Source: Bin87 sp026710825 (GTDB lineage: Bacteria > Chloroflexota > Dehalococcoidia > Lucifugimonadales > UBA3495). From it: DNA of 64,000 nucleotides. Shown here one piece after another: positions 24,932 to 32,791 of the stretch (the stretch's first letter is position 1; every line of letters begins with the position of its first letter). A program made the position numbers and the translations under genes. The notes below the pieces were generated by a model. It did not search any database and had not been told where the DNA came from. It saw only the letters and a program-made list of their open reading frames with translations. The stretch lies in assembly GCA_965232815.1 (NCBI GenBank), contig OZ247427.1:992001-1056000 (forward strand). Direction: 5' to 3'.

Positions 24932-25413
24932 CTGCTTTCACGGAAGGCAGCCTAGAAATCAGTTTTAATAACGTGCTGAATGCAACCAAGTTTGAAGAGC
25001 ACGGATTCAGCGCAATGAAGGCCGTCGATTTTCTGGTAGAGCTTCCCGACCGGTACCTGTTCATAGAATTCAAGGACCCCGAACAACGTTGGCCGAATAC
25101 TTCCACCATGGACTACGCGGATAGTTTCAAATCTGGAAAGATGGACCAAGATCTCAAGTACAAATTCCGGGATTCGTTTCTTCACAGGTGGGCCGAAGGT
25201 TACATCGATAAGCCAACTTATTACTACGTTCTGGTGGCCGTAAGATGGCTCAGCACGGCCGATTTATCGCGACGAACCAGTGCTTTGAGACAGTCCTTGC
25301 CTATTGGAACTCCGTCGTCCTGGGTACGTTCTATAGCCACTGACTGCGCAGTGTTCAACATAGAAACATGGAACAGAAGCTTTCCCAACCTTCCAGTTGA
25401 GCGCGTTCCATAA
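24928..25413 (+). CDS. PD-(D/E)XK nuclease-like partner of the AAA15 ATPase
   Basis: 161 residues, no named family recognised. The order SLEISF (E10), VDFLVEL (D34) and LFIEFKD (E47-x-K49) matches the E...D...ExK core of restriction-like nucleases. Further on, LKYKFRDSFLHRWAEGY and PTYYYVLVAVRWL give a helix and a strand. The start is TTG at 24928, 8 nt after GGGAGGG, overlapping the ATPase stop. The tight coupling suggests an ATPase-controlled effector or sensor, possibly anti-phage. This is inference from architecture only. Confidence 0.65.
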   Translation: MTAFTEGSLEISFNNVLNATKFEEHGFSAMKAVDFLVELPDRYLFIEFKDPEQRWPNTSTMDYADSFKSGKMDQDLKYKFRDSFLHRWAEGYIDKPTYYYVLVAVRWLSTADLSRRTSALRQSLPIGTPSSWVRSIATDCAVFNIETWNRSFPNLPVERVP

Positions 25414-25480
25414 CGCGCATTGCCGCCGAACGCTTACCGCGCTATTGTGACCCCATCCAACCCACCCAAGGAGAACTGCC

Positions 25481-26575
25481 ATGCAATTCGGCCTGTTCAT
25501 GATGCCGCTGCATCCGCCGCACCGTTCCTACGCCGACTCTTACGACCGCGACCTTGACCTGCTGCAGGCCGCCGACAAGCTGGGCTTTCACGAGGCCTGG
25601 ATCGGCGAGCACCTGACCGAACGGTGGGAGAACGCTCCGTACCCTGACCTGATGATCGCCAAGGCGTCAGCGATGACGGAGAACATCCGCCTGGCGACGG
25701 GCGTTACGCTGCTGCCCATCCACAACCCCATCGAACTGGCCCACCGCATCGCCATGCTGGACCACCTGACCCGCGGGCGGCTGTACTGGGGCATCGGGCA
25801 TCGGGCGATTCCCACCGACCTGCAACTGTTCGGCATGGATCCGGGACAGGGCGACGACGTGCGCCGCCGCGCCGCCGAGGTGCTGGAAATCGTGCTGGCC
25901 CTCTGGGCGTCGGAAGGCAAGTTCGAGTATCACGGCGAGTTCTTCGACATCGTGGCGCCGGAGCTGGACCCGGTGCTGGAGCGTGGCCTGCACATGAAGC
26001 CGCTGCAGCAGCCGCACCCGCCCATCGGAGTCGCCGCTACTTCCATCGGGAGCAGCAGCATCCGCGTCGCCGGACGCGAGGGCTACATCCCCATGAGCAG
26101 CAGCAACCTCGCCCCCAAGTATCTCGCCGACCACTGGACGACAGTGGAGGATGCCGCCGCCGAGGCCGGCCGGGAGGCCAGCCGCGCGGATTGGCGCATC
26201 GGCAGGGACGTGTTCGTGGCCGAGACCAGCGAGGAGGCTCGGGAGCGGGCTTACGCCGTGCTGGGCCGCAACTACCTGCAGCACCAGTTGCCCAACCGCC
26301 TGGGATCCGGATTGATTCAGGCCACCAAGATCGACCCCAACATGAGCGACGACGATCTCACCGTTGACTACATGATGGACAACATCTGGATCGTGGGCGA
26401 CCCCGACGAGTGCGCCCAGCGCATCCGTGATCTATATGACGAGACGGGCGGTTTCGGGCACATGCTGTGCATCACCCAGGATCCCGACGACCACCAGTGG
26501 GAGATGGACTGCCTGCGCCTGATCGCCGAGGAGGTCGCGCCGCGCGTGAGCGACCTGACGGGTGAATCACCGTAG
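25481..26575 (+). CDS. LLM class flavin-dependent monooxygenase
   Basis: 364 residues of the bacterial luciferase-like superfamily. The N-terminus MQFGLFMMPLHPP, followed by AWIGEHLTERW, LATGVTLLPIHNPIELAHRIAML and GRLYWGIGHRAIP, outlines the TIM barrel that binds FMN. The closest functional image is limonene or alkane monooxygenase. It inserts oxygen into a hydrocarbon with a separately supplied reduced flavin; no flavin reductase is adjacent. AAGGAG lies 8 nt before the ATG. It is one of four such enzymes in the window. Confidence 0.9.
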   Translation: MQFGLFMMPLHPPHRSYADSYDRDLDLLQAADKLGFHEAWIGEHLTERWENAPYPDLMIAKASAMTENIRLATGVTLLPIHNPIELAHRIAMLDHLTRGRLYWGIGHRAIPTDLQLFGMDPGQGDDVRRRAAEVLEIVLALWASEGKFEYHGEFFDIVAPELDPVLERGLHMKPLQQPHPPIGVAATSIGSSSIRVAGREGYIPMSSSNLAPKYLADHWTTVEDAAAEAGREASRADWRIGRDVFVAETSEEARERAYAVLGRNYLQHQLPNRLGSGLIQATKIDPNMSDDDLTVDYMMDNIWIVGDPDECAQRIRDLYDETGGFGHMLCITQDPDDHQWEMDCLRLIAEEVAPRVSDLTGESP

Positions 26576-26597
26576 ACTCTGGCAAACGTTCAAACCG

Positions 26598-26627
26598 CAA
26601 AAAGGGGTGGCTGTAAAGGCCACCCCT
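26598..26627 (-). terminator. Terminator between convergent genes
   Basis: AGGGGTGGC (26603-26611) pairs with GCCACCCCT (26619-26627) around TGTAAAG. On the minus strand the stem is followed by TTTTTGCGG, a good intrinsic terminator for the hypothetical gene whose stop it overlaps. It may also stop the flavin monooxygenase transcript on the plus strand. Confidence 0.75.
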
Positions 26628-27096
26628 AAGTCATTGCAAATTCGCCAGGTTGGAATTGCAAAAGGTTCACGCTCAAGCGGTGGGCGAGTTTGTCGATGTC
26701 ATCATGCCAAGGGTGGTAGGTGGCCACAAAAGCGTCAGTTTTCGCTCCGTTGACTCGCCGGATGATGGCGGCGCTGGCGGCGGCGTTGTATAAATCATAC
26801 GGGTTGACGACCGTCGTCGTTTCAACCACCGCCAGGTCGCCCACTGTTGTTCCGAAGCCGTCGTCGCGGGCGATGATGTCCGTTCGCAAACCGCGCTGGT
26901 ATTCATCCAGGCTTATGATTCCGTCGCGGCGTCCGTGAAGTAGCCAAGTATTGATTTCAACTTTATCGACGATCACGGCATGGTCGAACCAATCGTAAAG
27001 GGCTTCAACGATTTGGTCCTCGCACAGGACCAGGTAGAAACTGTCCTCCACACGTTTCAACAAACGAGCGCTGGATTCGGGGTTTGTCGAAGACAT
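26626..27096 (-). CDS. Hypothetical protein, possible degenerate PD-(D/E)XK fold
   Basis: 156 residues from the ATG at 27096; a TTG at 27117 is an alternative and neither has a clear ribosome site. The middle reads RTDIIARDDGFGTTVGDLAV then VETTTVVNPYDL, which has the shape of the DUF3782-like nuclease core (D...E-x-K), but the lysine position holds a threonine. The C-terminal AAASAAIIRRVNGAKTDAFV resembles the following helix-strand. If the fold is right it may be inactive. It lies downstream of a flavin monooxygenase on the same strand and ends in a terminator. Confidence 0.5.
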   Translation of the reverse strand: MSSTNPESSARLLKRVEDSFYLVLCEDQIVEALYDWFDHAVIVDKVEINTWLLHGRRDGIISLDEYQRGLRTDIIARDDGFGTTVGDLAVVETTTVVNPYDLYNAAASAAIIRRVNGAKTDAFVATYHPWHDDIDKLAHRLSVNLLQFQPGEFAMT

Positions 27097-27186
27097 CGCA
27101 TTAGGCCGGTCAAACAAGTTGCAAGCAATGATGTATTCCCATCAAGGATGCCTATCAACTCTGAACAGTTACGCTGACGTTGCCCG

Positions 27187-28350
27187 TTACTTGAACGCCG
27201 GGAACACGTGCTTGCCGAACATCTCGATGGACTCCATGACCTTGTCGTGGGCGACGGTTTCGGTGGCCATGAGGAACTGGAGCTGGTCAACGCCCGTGGC
27301 CTCGTGCAGCTTGGCGGCCTTGATGCAGCTATCCGGGTCGCCGGCCACGATGACGCCGCGGTCGGCCAGGGTATCGGCGTCGAATTCCTCCCAGATCTTC
27401 TGGGCCAGGGCGGTGCCGCCGGACAGGTCGACGGAGCCGTCGGCCTCGGCCGCCCCGTTGCCGTCAGCGGAGTCTGCCTCCACATCGATGTAGCGGGAGA
27501 AATTCTGCTGCAGGTGCTCGGGGATGCCGCCCCACTGGTCCAGCAGGCGGGCGTACACGTCCTTCTGGTCCTGGACGTAGGGACGCCCCGGGCCGAAGAA
27601 GGTTTTGAGCGAGTCGGTGCAGAGTTGGCGCGTGGCCGAGTTGTCGGCGCCGCAGAGGCCGAAGATGGAACTGAGCCACTGGTTGTTGACGAACTGGCCG
27701 ACCGGCTTGGCCTTCTTGATGTTCTCGCGGTAGGCGGCGATGTGCGGCTCCAGCACCGACGGGGCGCTGACGCCCAGGGCCATCACGCCGATGCCGCGTT
27801 CGGCGGCGAGCTCGTAGGTGGCCGGCTGAAGGGCAGCGACCCAGATGGGCGGGTGCGGCTGCTGGTATGGCTTGGGCAGCACCTGTCGGGGCGGCACGTT
27901 CCAGAACTTGCCCTCCCACTCGAAGTAGTCGGACTTCCAGATTTCGGGGATCATCCGCAGCGATTCTTCCCACATCTCGCGAGTATCGCGGGGGTCGATT
28001 CCCATGCCGGTCTGTTCGTAGGCGGCGCTGCGGCCCGTGCCCATGTCGACCCTGCCGTTGGTCAGGTGGTCGACCATGGCGACGCGCTCGGCGACGCGCA
28101 CCGGATGATGGTAGGGCAGGATGACGACGCCGAACCCCAGGCGGATCCGCTTGGTCATCTTGCTGAGGGCGCCGAATATCACCTCGGGGCAGGGGGACAT
28201 GCTGAACGTGGTGAGGAAGTGATGCTCGACGAACCAGACGTAATCGAAACCCATCTCGTCGGCCAGGCAAACCTGCTCGATGGTTTCCTCGATAACGGCG
28301 TGATCGTCGAGTTGAGGGCGTTGCATTTCGTAAGCCAGACCGAATTTCAT
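27187..28350 (-). CDS. LLM class flavin-dependent oxidoreductase
   Basis: 387 residues of the luciferase-like family. MKFGLAYEMQRP starts the first strand; YVWFVEHHFLTTFSM, GFGVVILPYHHPVRVAERVAMVDHL and GRVDMGTGRSAAYEQTGMGID are typical barrel segments. A 50-residue region around 265-310 with a charged, acidic part (DVEADSADGNGAAEADGSVD) is longer than usual. The ATG at 28350 follows GGGAG by about 10 nt, so 21 extra codons in the longer frame are dropped. Substrate unknown; likely oxygenation of a small organic compound. Confidence 0.9.
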   Translation of the reverse strand: MKFGLAYEMQRPQLDDHAVIEETIEQVCLADEMGFDYVWFVEHHFLTTFSMSPCPEVIFGALSKMTKRIRLGFGVVILPYHHPVRVAERVAMVDHLTNGRVDMGTGRSAAYEQTGMGIDPRDTREMWEESLRMIPEIWKSDYFEWEGKFWNVPPRQVLPKPYQQPHPPIWVAALQPATYELAAERGIGVMALGVSAPSVLEPHIAAYRENIKKAKPVGQFVNNQWLSSIFGLCGADNSATRQLCTDSLKTFFGPGRPYVQDQKDVYARLLDQWGGIPEHLQQNFSRYIDVEADSADGNGAAEADGSVDLSGGTALAQKIWEEFDADTLADRGVIVAGDPDSCIKAAKLHEATGVDQLQFLMATETVAHDKVMESIEMFGKHVFPAFK

Positions 28351-28416
28351 GGTGAATCGCTCCCTTGGTGAAGGCTGTTGTCGAGATTGTACTGCCGCAG
28401 GGTAGCGGGGCAATGA

Positions 28417-28422
28417 TAGAAT
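28417..28422 (+). promoter_or_regulatory. -10 box (TAGAAT) of the YceI lipoprotein gene
   Basis: TAGAAT lies 41 nt before the ATG at 28464, with AGGGAG close to the start codon. Confidence 0.4.
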
Positions 28423-28463
28423 TGCGGACGCTCATAACAGCCGGAGCCAAAGGGAGATAACCC

Positions 28464-29312
28464 ATGACCTTGAATCGCAAAATTATCATCGCCGCCATGT
28501 TCGCCGTGCTCGTCCTGGCGATGTTCGTAGTCGCTTGCGGCGGAGAGCCGGCCGCTCCCACCACCGCGCCGGCGCCCACCGCCGAACCCGCGGCAACGAC
28601 CGTTGCCGCCACGTCGGAGCCAGCGGCAGAGGCCACGACCGCTCCTGCACCGACCGAGGCGATGGCTGCCACGGAGGCAACGGCTCCCACTGAGGCGATG
28701 GCCGCTACCGAGGTTCCCACGGAACCGCCGCCTCAGCCGCCCACGCCCGAGGCCATGCCGTCCAGCGCCGCGACAGTGTTCACGCTGGGCGATGGGACGA
28801 TCGCCCGCTACAAGGTTGAGGAGGTTCTGGCGAACACAGGATTCAAGGTAGCGACGGGCGAAACGATGGACGTTGCAGGGAGCATCGCGTTCGATGACAG
28901 CGGTGCGGTCGTCGCAGACGAGAGTCGCATCGCCGTGCAGGCGGCGACGCTGCAGACCGACAGCGGGCGGCGCGACGGCTACGTGCGCAACCGGACTCTG
29001 GAAACGGACACCTATCCCGAGGTCGTGTTCGTCCCGACCTCAATCAACGGACTGCCCGAGTCGTTGGCCGACGCCAGCAGCCACACGCACCTGGACATCA
29101 TCGGCGACCTGACCATCAAGGATCAGACACGCGAGGTAACGTGGTTCGGGGACATCGATTTTGCGGGCGACGGAACCGTGTCGGGAGTAGTGGTGGTCGA
29201 ATTCACGTTCGACGACTTCGGCATGACCAAGCCCAGCGTTGCCATCGTCCTCAGCGTGGAGGACACAATCCGATTGAAACTGGACCTGGTGGGAACGATT
29301 ACAGCGCAGTGA
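28464..29312 (+). CDS. YceI-domain lipoprotein
   Basis: 282 residues. A lipoprotein signal ends at MFVVAC (Cys25). Residues 29-95 form a low-complexity linker rich in Pro, Ala, Thr and Glu, with repeated TEAMAATE units. The YceI-like lipocalin barrel follows: YKVEEVLANTGFKVATG, then GRRDGYVRNRTLETDTYPEVVF, LTIKDQTREVTW and a final VSVEDTIRLKLDLVGT-like strand. YceI proteins bind isoprenoid or amphiphilic lipids. It would sit on the outer face of the cell with the domain held off by the linker. Its last 14 nt overlap the convergent M24 peptidase gene. Confidence 0.87.
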   Translation: MTLNRKIIIAAMFAVLVLAMFVVACGGEPAAPTTAPAPTAEPAATTVAATSEPAAEATTAPAPTEAMAATEATAPTEAMAATEVPTEPPPQPPTPEAMPSSAATVFTLGDGTIARYKVEEVLANTGFKVATGETMDVAGSIAFDDSGAVVADESRIAVQAATLQTDSGRRDGYVRNRTLETDTYPEVVFVPTSINGLPESLADASSHTHLDIIGDLTIKDQTREVTWFGDIDFAGDGTVSGVVVVEFTFDDFGMTKPSVAIVLSVEDTIRLKLDLVGTITAQ

Positions 29313-30477
29313 TCAAAACGATTTCCCGTTGCACGGGCGACGAAGCGTAGGGGCCGCCCTCGCTCATGTAGGCGTCGATCTCGGAGCGGACGCCAAACTC
29401 GGGCAGATAGATGCCCGGCTCGATGGAGAAACCCACGCCCGGGATGATGCGGCGGGTGTCGTGGGTCTCGAAGTTGTCGAGGTTAACGCCCTCGCCATGC
29501 ACGGTGTGGTAGATGCTGTGTCCCAGGCGGTGGGTGAAGTAGTCTCCGTAGCCGCGATCCGTGATGTACCGGCGCGCTACGTCGTCGGCCTGCCAGCCTT
29601 CGATGGGATCGCCCGCAACGTGGGAATCTTTGAGGAACGCCAGGGCGGCGTCGCGCGCGCCCAGGACGATATCGAATACCTCCCGGTTGTGGGCCGGCGG
29701 GTCGTCGCCCACGTAGGCAGTCCAGGTGATGTCGGCGTACACGCTGCCGGGCGTGTCCTCCCGCGCCCACAGGTCGATCAGCACCCAGTCGCCGGATTTG
29801 ATGACGCTGCTGCCCTCGTCGGCAGGCTCGTAGTGCGGGTCGGAGCAGTGGGCGTTGGTGGATACGATTGGCCCGTCGGCAGTGATCAGGCCTTCCTCGC
29901 GGAACCGGCGGCGGATGAACTCGGCAATCTCAAACTCCGTGACCCCGTCGGCCAGGCGCTGCCCGATGCGGACGAAAGCCTCGTTGACGATGCGGCCCAG
30001 AGCGTCGGCGGCGCGCCGGTGGCCGGCCAGTTGTTCCGGCGACCAGCGTTGGGTTGCGTACTGCATGAGGTCTGCCGATGATATGACGTCGGGGCCCATG
30101 CTGCGCACCAACTCCACGGTTCCGGCGTCCACACGGGATACACGGGGCAGGCTGTTGCGAGGGGAGTATTCCATAGCAACGGCGGAGGCTTGGGCCAATG
30201 TGTCCCTCAGCGCGGACTCCAGGGTCGCCCGGCTGCTGTACACCACGGTCTCGACGCCCGAGTCGGCGAACTTGCCGGCATCCACGTGGTGCGTCAGCAG
30301 GGTCGGCCAACCCGACGATGGCACGTAGAGGAACACGGGACGGGTAACATGCCCCGACGCCGGCGCGACCTGGGCGAGCACGGGGTTGCAGCCCAGGTAG
30401 TCGTAAATCAGCCAGCCGGGGACGTTTTCGTTGGCGAGGAATTCCTGGGCGTCGTGAATCATCTGCGCGTTGGCCAT
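29299..30477 (-). CDS. M24 family metallopeptidase (Xaa-Pro type)
   Basis: 392 residues, with a creatinase-like N-terminal domain and a C-terminal pita-bread domain. The five metal ligands are visible: Asp in LIDLWA, Asp in YADITW, His in RLGHSIYH, Glu in SIEPGIYLP and Glu in VRSEIDAYM. It would cleave an Xaa-Pro bond or act as a related hydrolase. It is followed closely on the same strand by nothing, and its 3' end overlaps the YceI gene by 14 nt. Upstream genes on the same strand (SDR-like, CaiB) may share the transcript; the gap to the SDR-like gene is 32 nt. Confidence 0.9.
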   Translation of the reverse strand: MANAQMIHDAQEFLANENVPGWLIYDYLGCNPVLAQVAPASGHVTRPVFLYVPSSGWPTLLTHHVDAGKFADSGVETVVYSSRATLESALRDTLAQASAVAMEYSPRNSLPRVSRVDAGTVELVRSMGPDVISSADLMQYATQRWSPEQLAGHRRAADALGRIVNEAFVRIGQRLADGVTEFEIAEFIRRRFREEGLITADGPIVSTNAHCSDPHYEPADEGSSVIKSGDWVLIDLWAREDTPGSVYADITWTAYVGDDPPAHNREVFDIVLGARDAALAFLKDSHVAGDPIEGWQADDVARRYITDRGYGDYFTHRLGHSIYHTVHGEGVNLDNFETHDTRRIIPGVGFSIEPGIYLPEFGVRSEIDAYMSEGGPYASSPVQREIVLITAL

Positions 30478-30509
30478 GGGGGTGCCTCCTGCCGTGTCGC
30501 CCGGTGAGT

Positions 30510-31328
30510 TCAGGCGTAGTATTGCCGGTGCCGGCCGCCGTCCAGGATGATGTTGGCGCCGGTCAGGTACGATGCTCGCGAGGACGCAACCATCGCGACA
30601 ACGTCGCCGATCTCGCAGGGCTGCGCCATCCGGTGCATCGGAGAATCATCCTCGTGATGGTTCCGGTCCGCCCCATTTTCCTCGCCCGAATCGGATGAGG
30701 CGTCGCCATTCCCGCCACTGTCGGCGTGATCGTCTTCCGAATCGTCCGTTTCGACACCGAAGTAGATGATGTTGTTGACGGTTATGTTGTTGGGTGCAAG
30801 CTCGAAAGCCAGGCCCTTGAAGTAGGCCAGCAGTGGCGCAAGGCTCAGGGACGAGAGGGTGCCGCCGGACGAAACTTCAATCGCGGAATAGGGGATGAGG
30901 TTGATGATCCGCCCGATGCCCAGGCGCTTCATGTGAGGCAGGACTTCCCTGGTCAGTTGAACGGCCGAGAAGAAGTTGCGCGCCAGGGCTGGCTCGATAT
31001 TCTCTTCCTCAAGATCAAGCGCATCCGAGGGTTCCAGCTCCTGAACCGTGTTGACCAGGACGCCGATGTCGTTCTGCCGGTGCAGAGTCTCGCGCACCAG
31101 GCGGTGTATGTCCCGGGTGCGGTTGAGGTCTGCGATGACAGCTCGGAAGCGGTCCTGCGGAATGTTCGACCGGGCCAGTTCGATTTCTACATGGCGCATG
31201 TGGTAACTGTCGGGCGCGGTCAGCGACAGGATCGCGCCTTCGTTGGCAAGGGAAGCTGCCGCCGCGGTCGCAATCCCCAGGTGGGAATCGACCACCAGCG
31301 CAACGGTGTCCTGCAGTCCCAGATTCAT
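30510..31328 (-). CDS. Degenerate SDR-fold protein with acidic insert
   Basis: 272 residues of the SDR fold: the order of strands, LVNTVQELEPSD in place of NNAG, and the end SSRASYLTGANIILDGG are clear. Key residues are changed. The cofactor loop reads VDSHLGIATA instead of TGxxxGIG, and at the catalytic YxxxK position the aligned residues are Ser159 and Leu163 (in SSLSLAP). Between 193 and 230 lies a 35-residue acidic, low-complexity insert (SEDDHADSGGNGDASSD and so on). It is probably a catalytically inactive homologue. It lies between CaiB and the M24 gene on the same strand. Confidence 0.75.
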   Translation of the reverse strand: MNLGLQDTVALVVDSHLGIATAAAASLANEGAILSLTAPDSYHMRHVEIELARSNIPQDRFRAVIADLNRTRDIHRLVRETLHRQNDIGVLVNTVQELEPSDALDLEEENIEPALARNFFSAVQLTREVLPHMKRLGIGRIINLIPYSAIEVSSGGTLSSLSLAPLLAYFKGLAFELAPNNITVNNIIYFGVETDDSEDDHADSGGNGDASSDSGEENGADRNHHEDDSPMHRMAQPCEIGDVVAMVASSRASYLTGANIILDGGRHRQYYA

Positions 31329-31368
31329 CTAGCCCTTCTCGATTGCCACAAACGGATCAGAAAACGGA

Positions 31369-32565
31369 TCAGATGACACCCGACGAGGCCATCTGGTCAA
31401 CGTCCGCATCCGAGTAGCCAAGACCGGTAAGAATCTGGTGGTTGTGTTCGCCCAGGAGGGGCGGCGGCTGGTCGAGTCCCCCGGGAGTTTCCGAGAACTT
31501 GATGGGGAGGCCGGTCTGCTTGATGCTGCCCAGCGTGGGGTGCGGCATCTCCAGCAGCATTTCCCGGTGCAATACCTGCTCGTCGTTGAACACGTCGGCG
31601 AGGTCGTTGATGGGGCCGGCCGGCACGCTGACCGCCTGCAGGTCCGCCACCCATTCATCGGCATCCTTCTTGAGGAAAAACTCCTGGAGCAGCGGGACCA
31701 ACTTCGAGCGGTTGTTCACGCGCACGCCATTGTTGGCGTAATCGGGGTCCTCGTGCAGGTCCATGCGGTCAATGCCCTCGCAGAACCGGTCCCACAGGCG
31801 GTCGGAACCGACGGCGACGTTGAAGTATTTGCCGTCCTTGCCCATGAACGCCTGGTACGGCACCAGCGTGGGGTGAGCCGCGCCAAGCCGCTTGGGCGCT
31901 TCGCCGGTGGCGAAGTAGTAGCCGGCCTGGTAGGTCATCCACGCGACCTGGGCATCGAGCATGGACAGGTCGATGTACTGCCCCACACCGTCGGCCTTGG
32001 TGCTGCGGTAGTGCAGCGCGGCCATGACGGCGAAAGCCGCCCACATGCCGGCGCCAATGTCCGAAACGGCGATGCCAACCTTCTGCGGATCGCCGCCGAG
32101 GTCGCCCGTGATGCTCATCAGGCCGCTGATGCCCTGCATGATCTGATCGTAGGCGGGCCGATTCCGGTAGGGGCCCGTCGCGCCGAAGCCGGAGATGGAG
32201 CAGTAGATGATGGCCGGATTGACCTTCTTCACGTCCTCGTAGGACAGGTTGAAGTTCGGCATCACATCGGGCGTGAAATTTTCCACGATGATGTCGGCGT
32301 CGGCGGCCAGTTTCAGGAAGACCTGCTGGGCCTTTTCATCACGCAGGTTCAGCGTCAGGCTGCGCTTGTTGCGGTTGACGTTGAGGAAGTACGCGGACTC
32401 TTCGCCGATGAATGGAGGACCCCATTTGCGGGTGTCATCGCCCACTCCGGGACGCTCGATTTTGATGACATCGGCGCCGTAGTCGCCCAGCATGAGCGCG
32501 CAGAATGGCCCCGCGAGCGCGCGAGTCAAGTCCAGCACCTTGATGCCTTCCAGTGGTTTCGTCAT
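31369..32565 (-). CDS. CaiB/BaiF family CoA transferase
   Basis: 398 residues, the family's normal size. GIKVLDLTRALAGPFCALMLGDYGADVIKIE is the N-terminal signature and the catalytic Asp lies in PAYDQIMQG; SGFGATGPYRNRPAYD precedes it. Class III CoA transferases move CoA between acids with no free intermediate, as with carnitine, oxalate or aromatic acids. The ATG at 32565 has GGAGG 9 nt before it. The gene is divergent from the XDH-like gene, with a 226-nt region between. The acyl substrate is unknown. Confidence 0.92.
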   Translation of the reverse strand: MTKPLEGIKVLDLTRALAGPFCALMLGDYGADVIKIERPGVGDDTRKWGPPFIGEESAYFLNVNRNKRSLTLNLRDEKAQQVFLKLAADADIIVENFTPDVMPNFNLSYEDVKKVNPAIIYCSISGFGATGPYRNRPAYDQIMQGISGLMSITGDLGGDPQKVGIAVSDIGAGMWAAFAVMAALHYRSTKADGVGQYIDLSMLDAQVAWMTYQAGYYFATGEAPKRLGAAHPTLVPYQAFMGKDGKYFNVAVGSDRLWDRFCEGIDRMDLHEDPDYANNGVRVNNRSKLVPLLQEFFLKKDADEWVADLQAVSVPAGPINDLADVFNDEQVLHREMLLEMPHPTLGSIKQTGLPIKFSETPGGLDQPPPLLGEHNHQILTGLGYSDADVDQMASSGVI

Positions 32566-32743
32566 GCAGCAATACCTCCGCAAGTAACGCCACGCTCTGC
32601 GTTTCCGTTCCCGTGGCGCTCAATATTATAACGTAACATCGCGGAATCCTGGAGAAATCCTATAAAAAATGCCACGAAATGGCGACGAGCGGCGGCGACG
32701 GAACCGGCCGTCCGCCACCGCCGTCCCGCAGCGCCCTTGTGGT

Positions 32744-32749
32744 AATATG
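32744..32749 (+). promoter_or_regulatory. -10 box (TAATAT) of the XDH-like gene
   Basis: TAATAT lies 42 nt before the ATG at 32792 in the divergent region facing the CaiB gene; GAGGTG (32783-32788) is the ribosome site. Confidence 0.35.
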
Positions 32750-32791
32750 CCGCCATCACGCATACCCGTTGACACCACCACGAGGTGAACC

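Noticed and set aside
31438..32631. A 397-codon ORF antisense to the CaiB gene
   Set aside because: It is a mirror frame of a well-supported gene with His/Val/Gly-rich translation and no family match.
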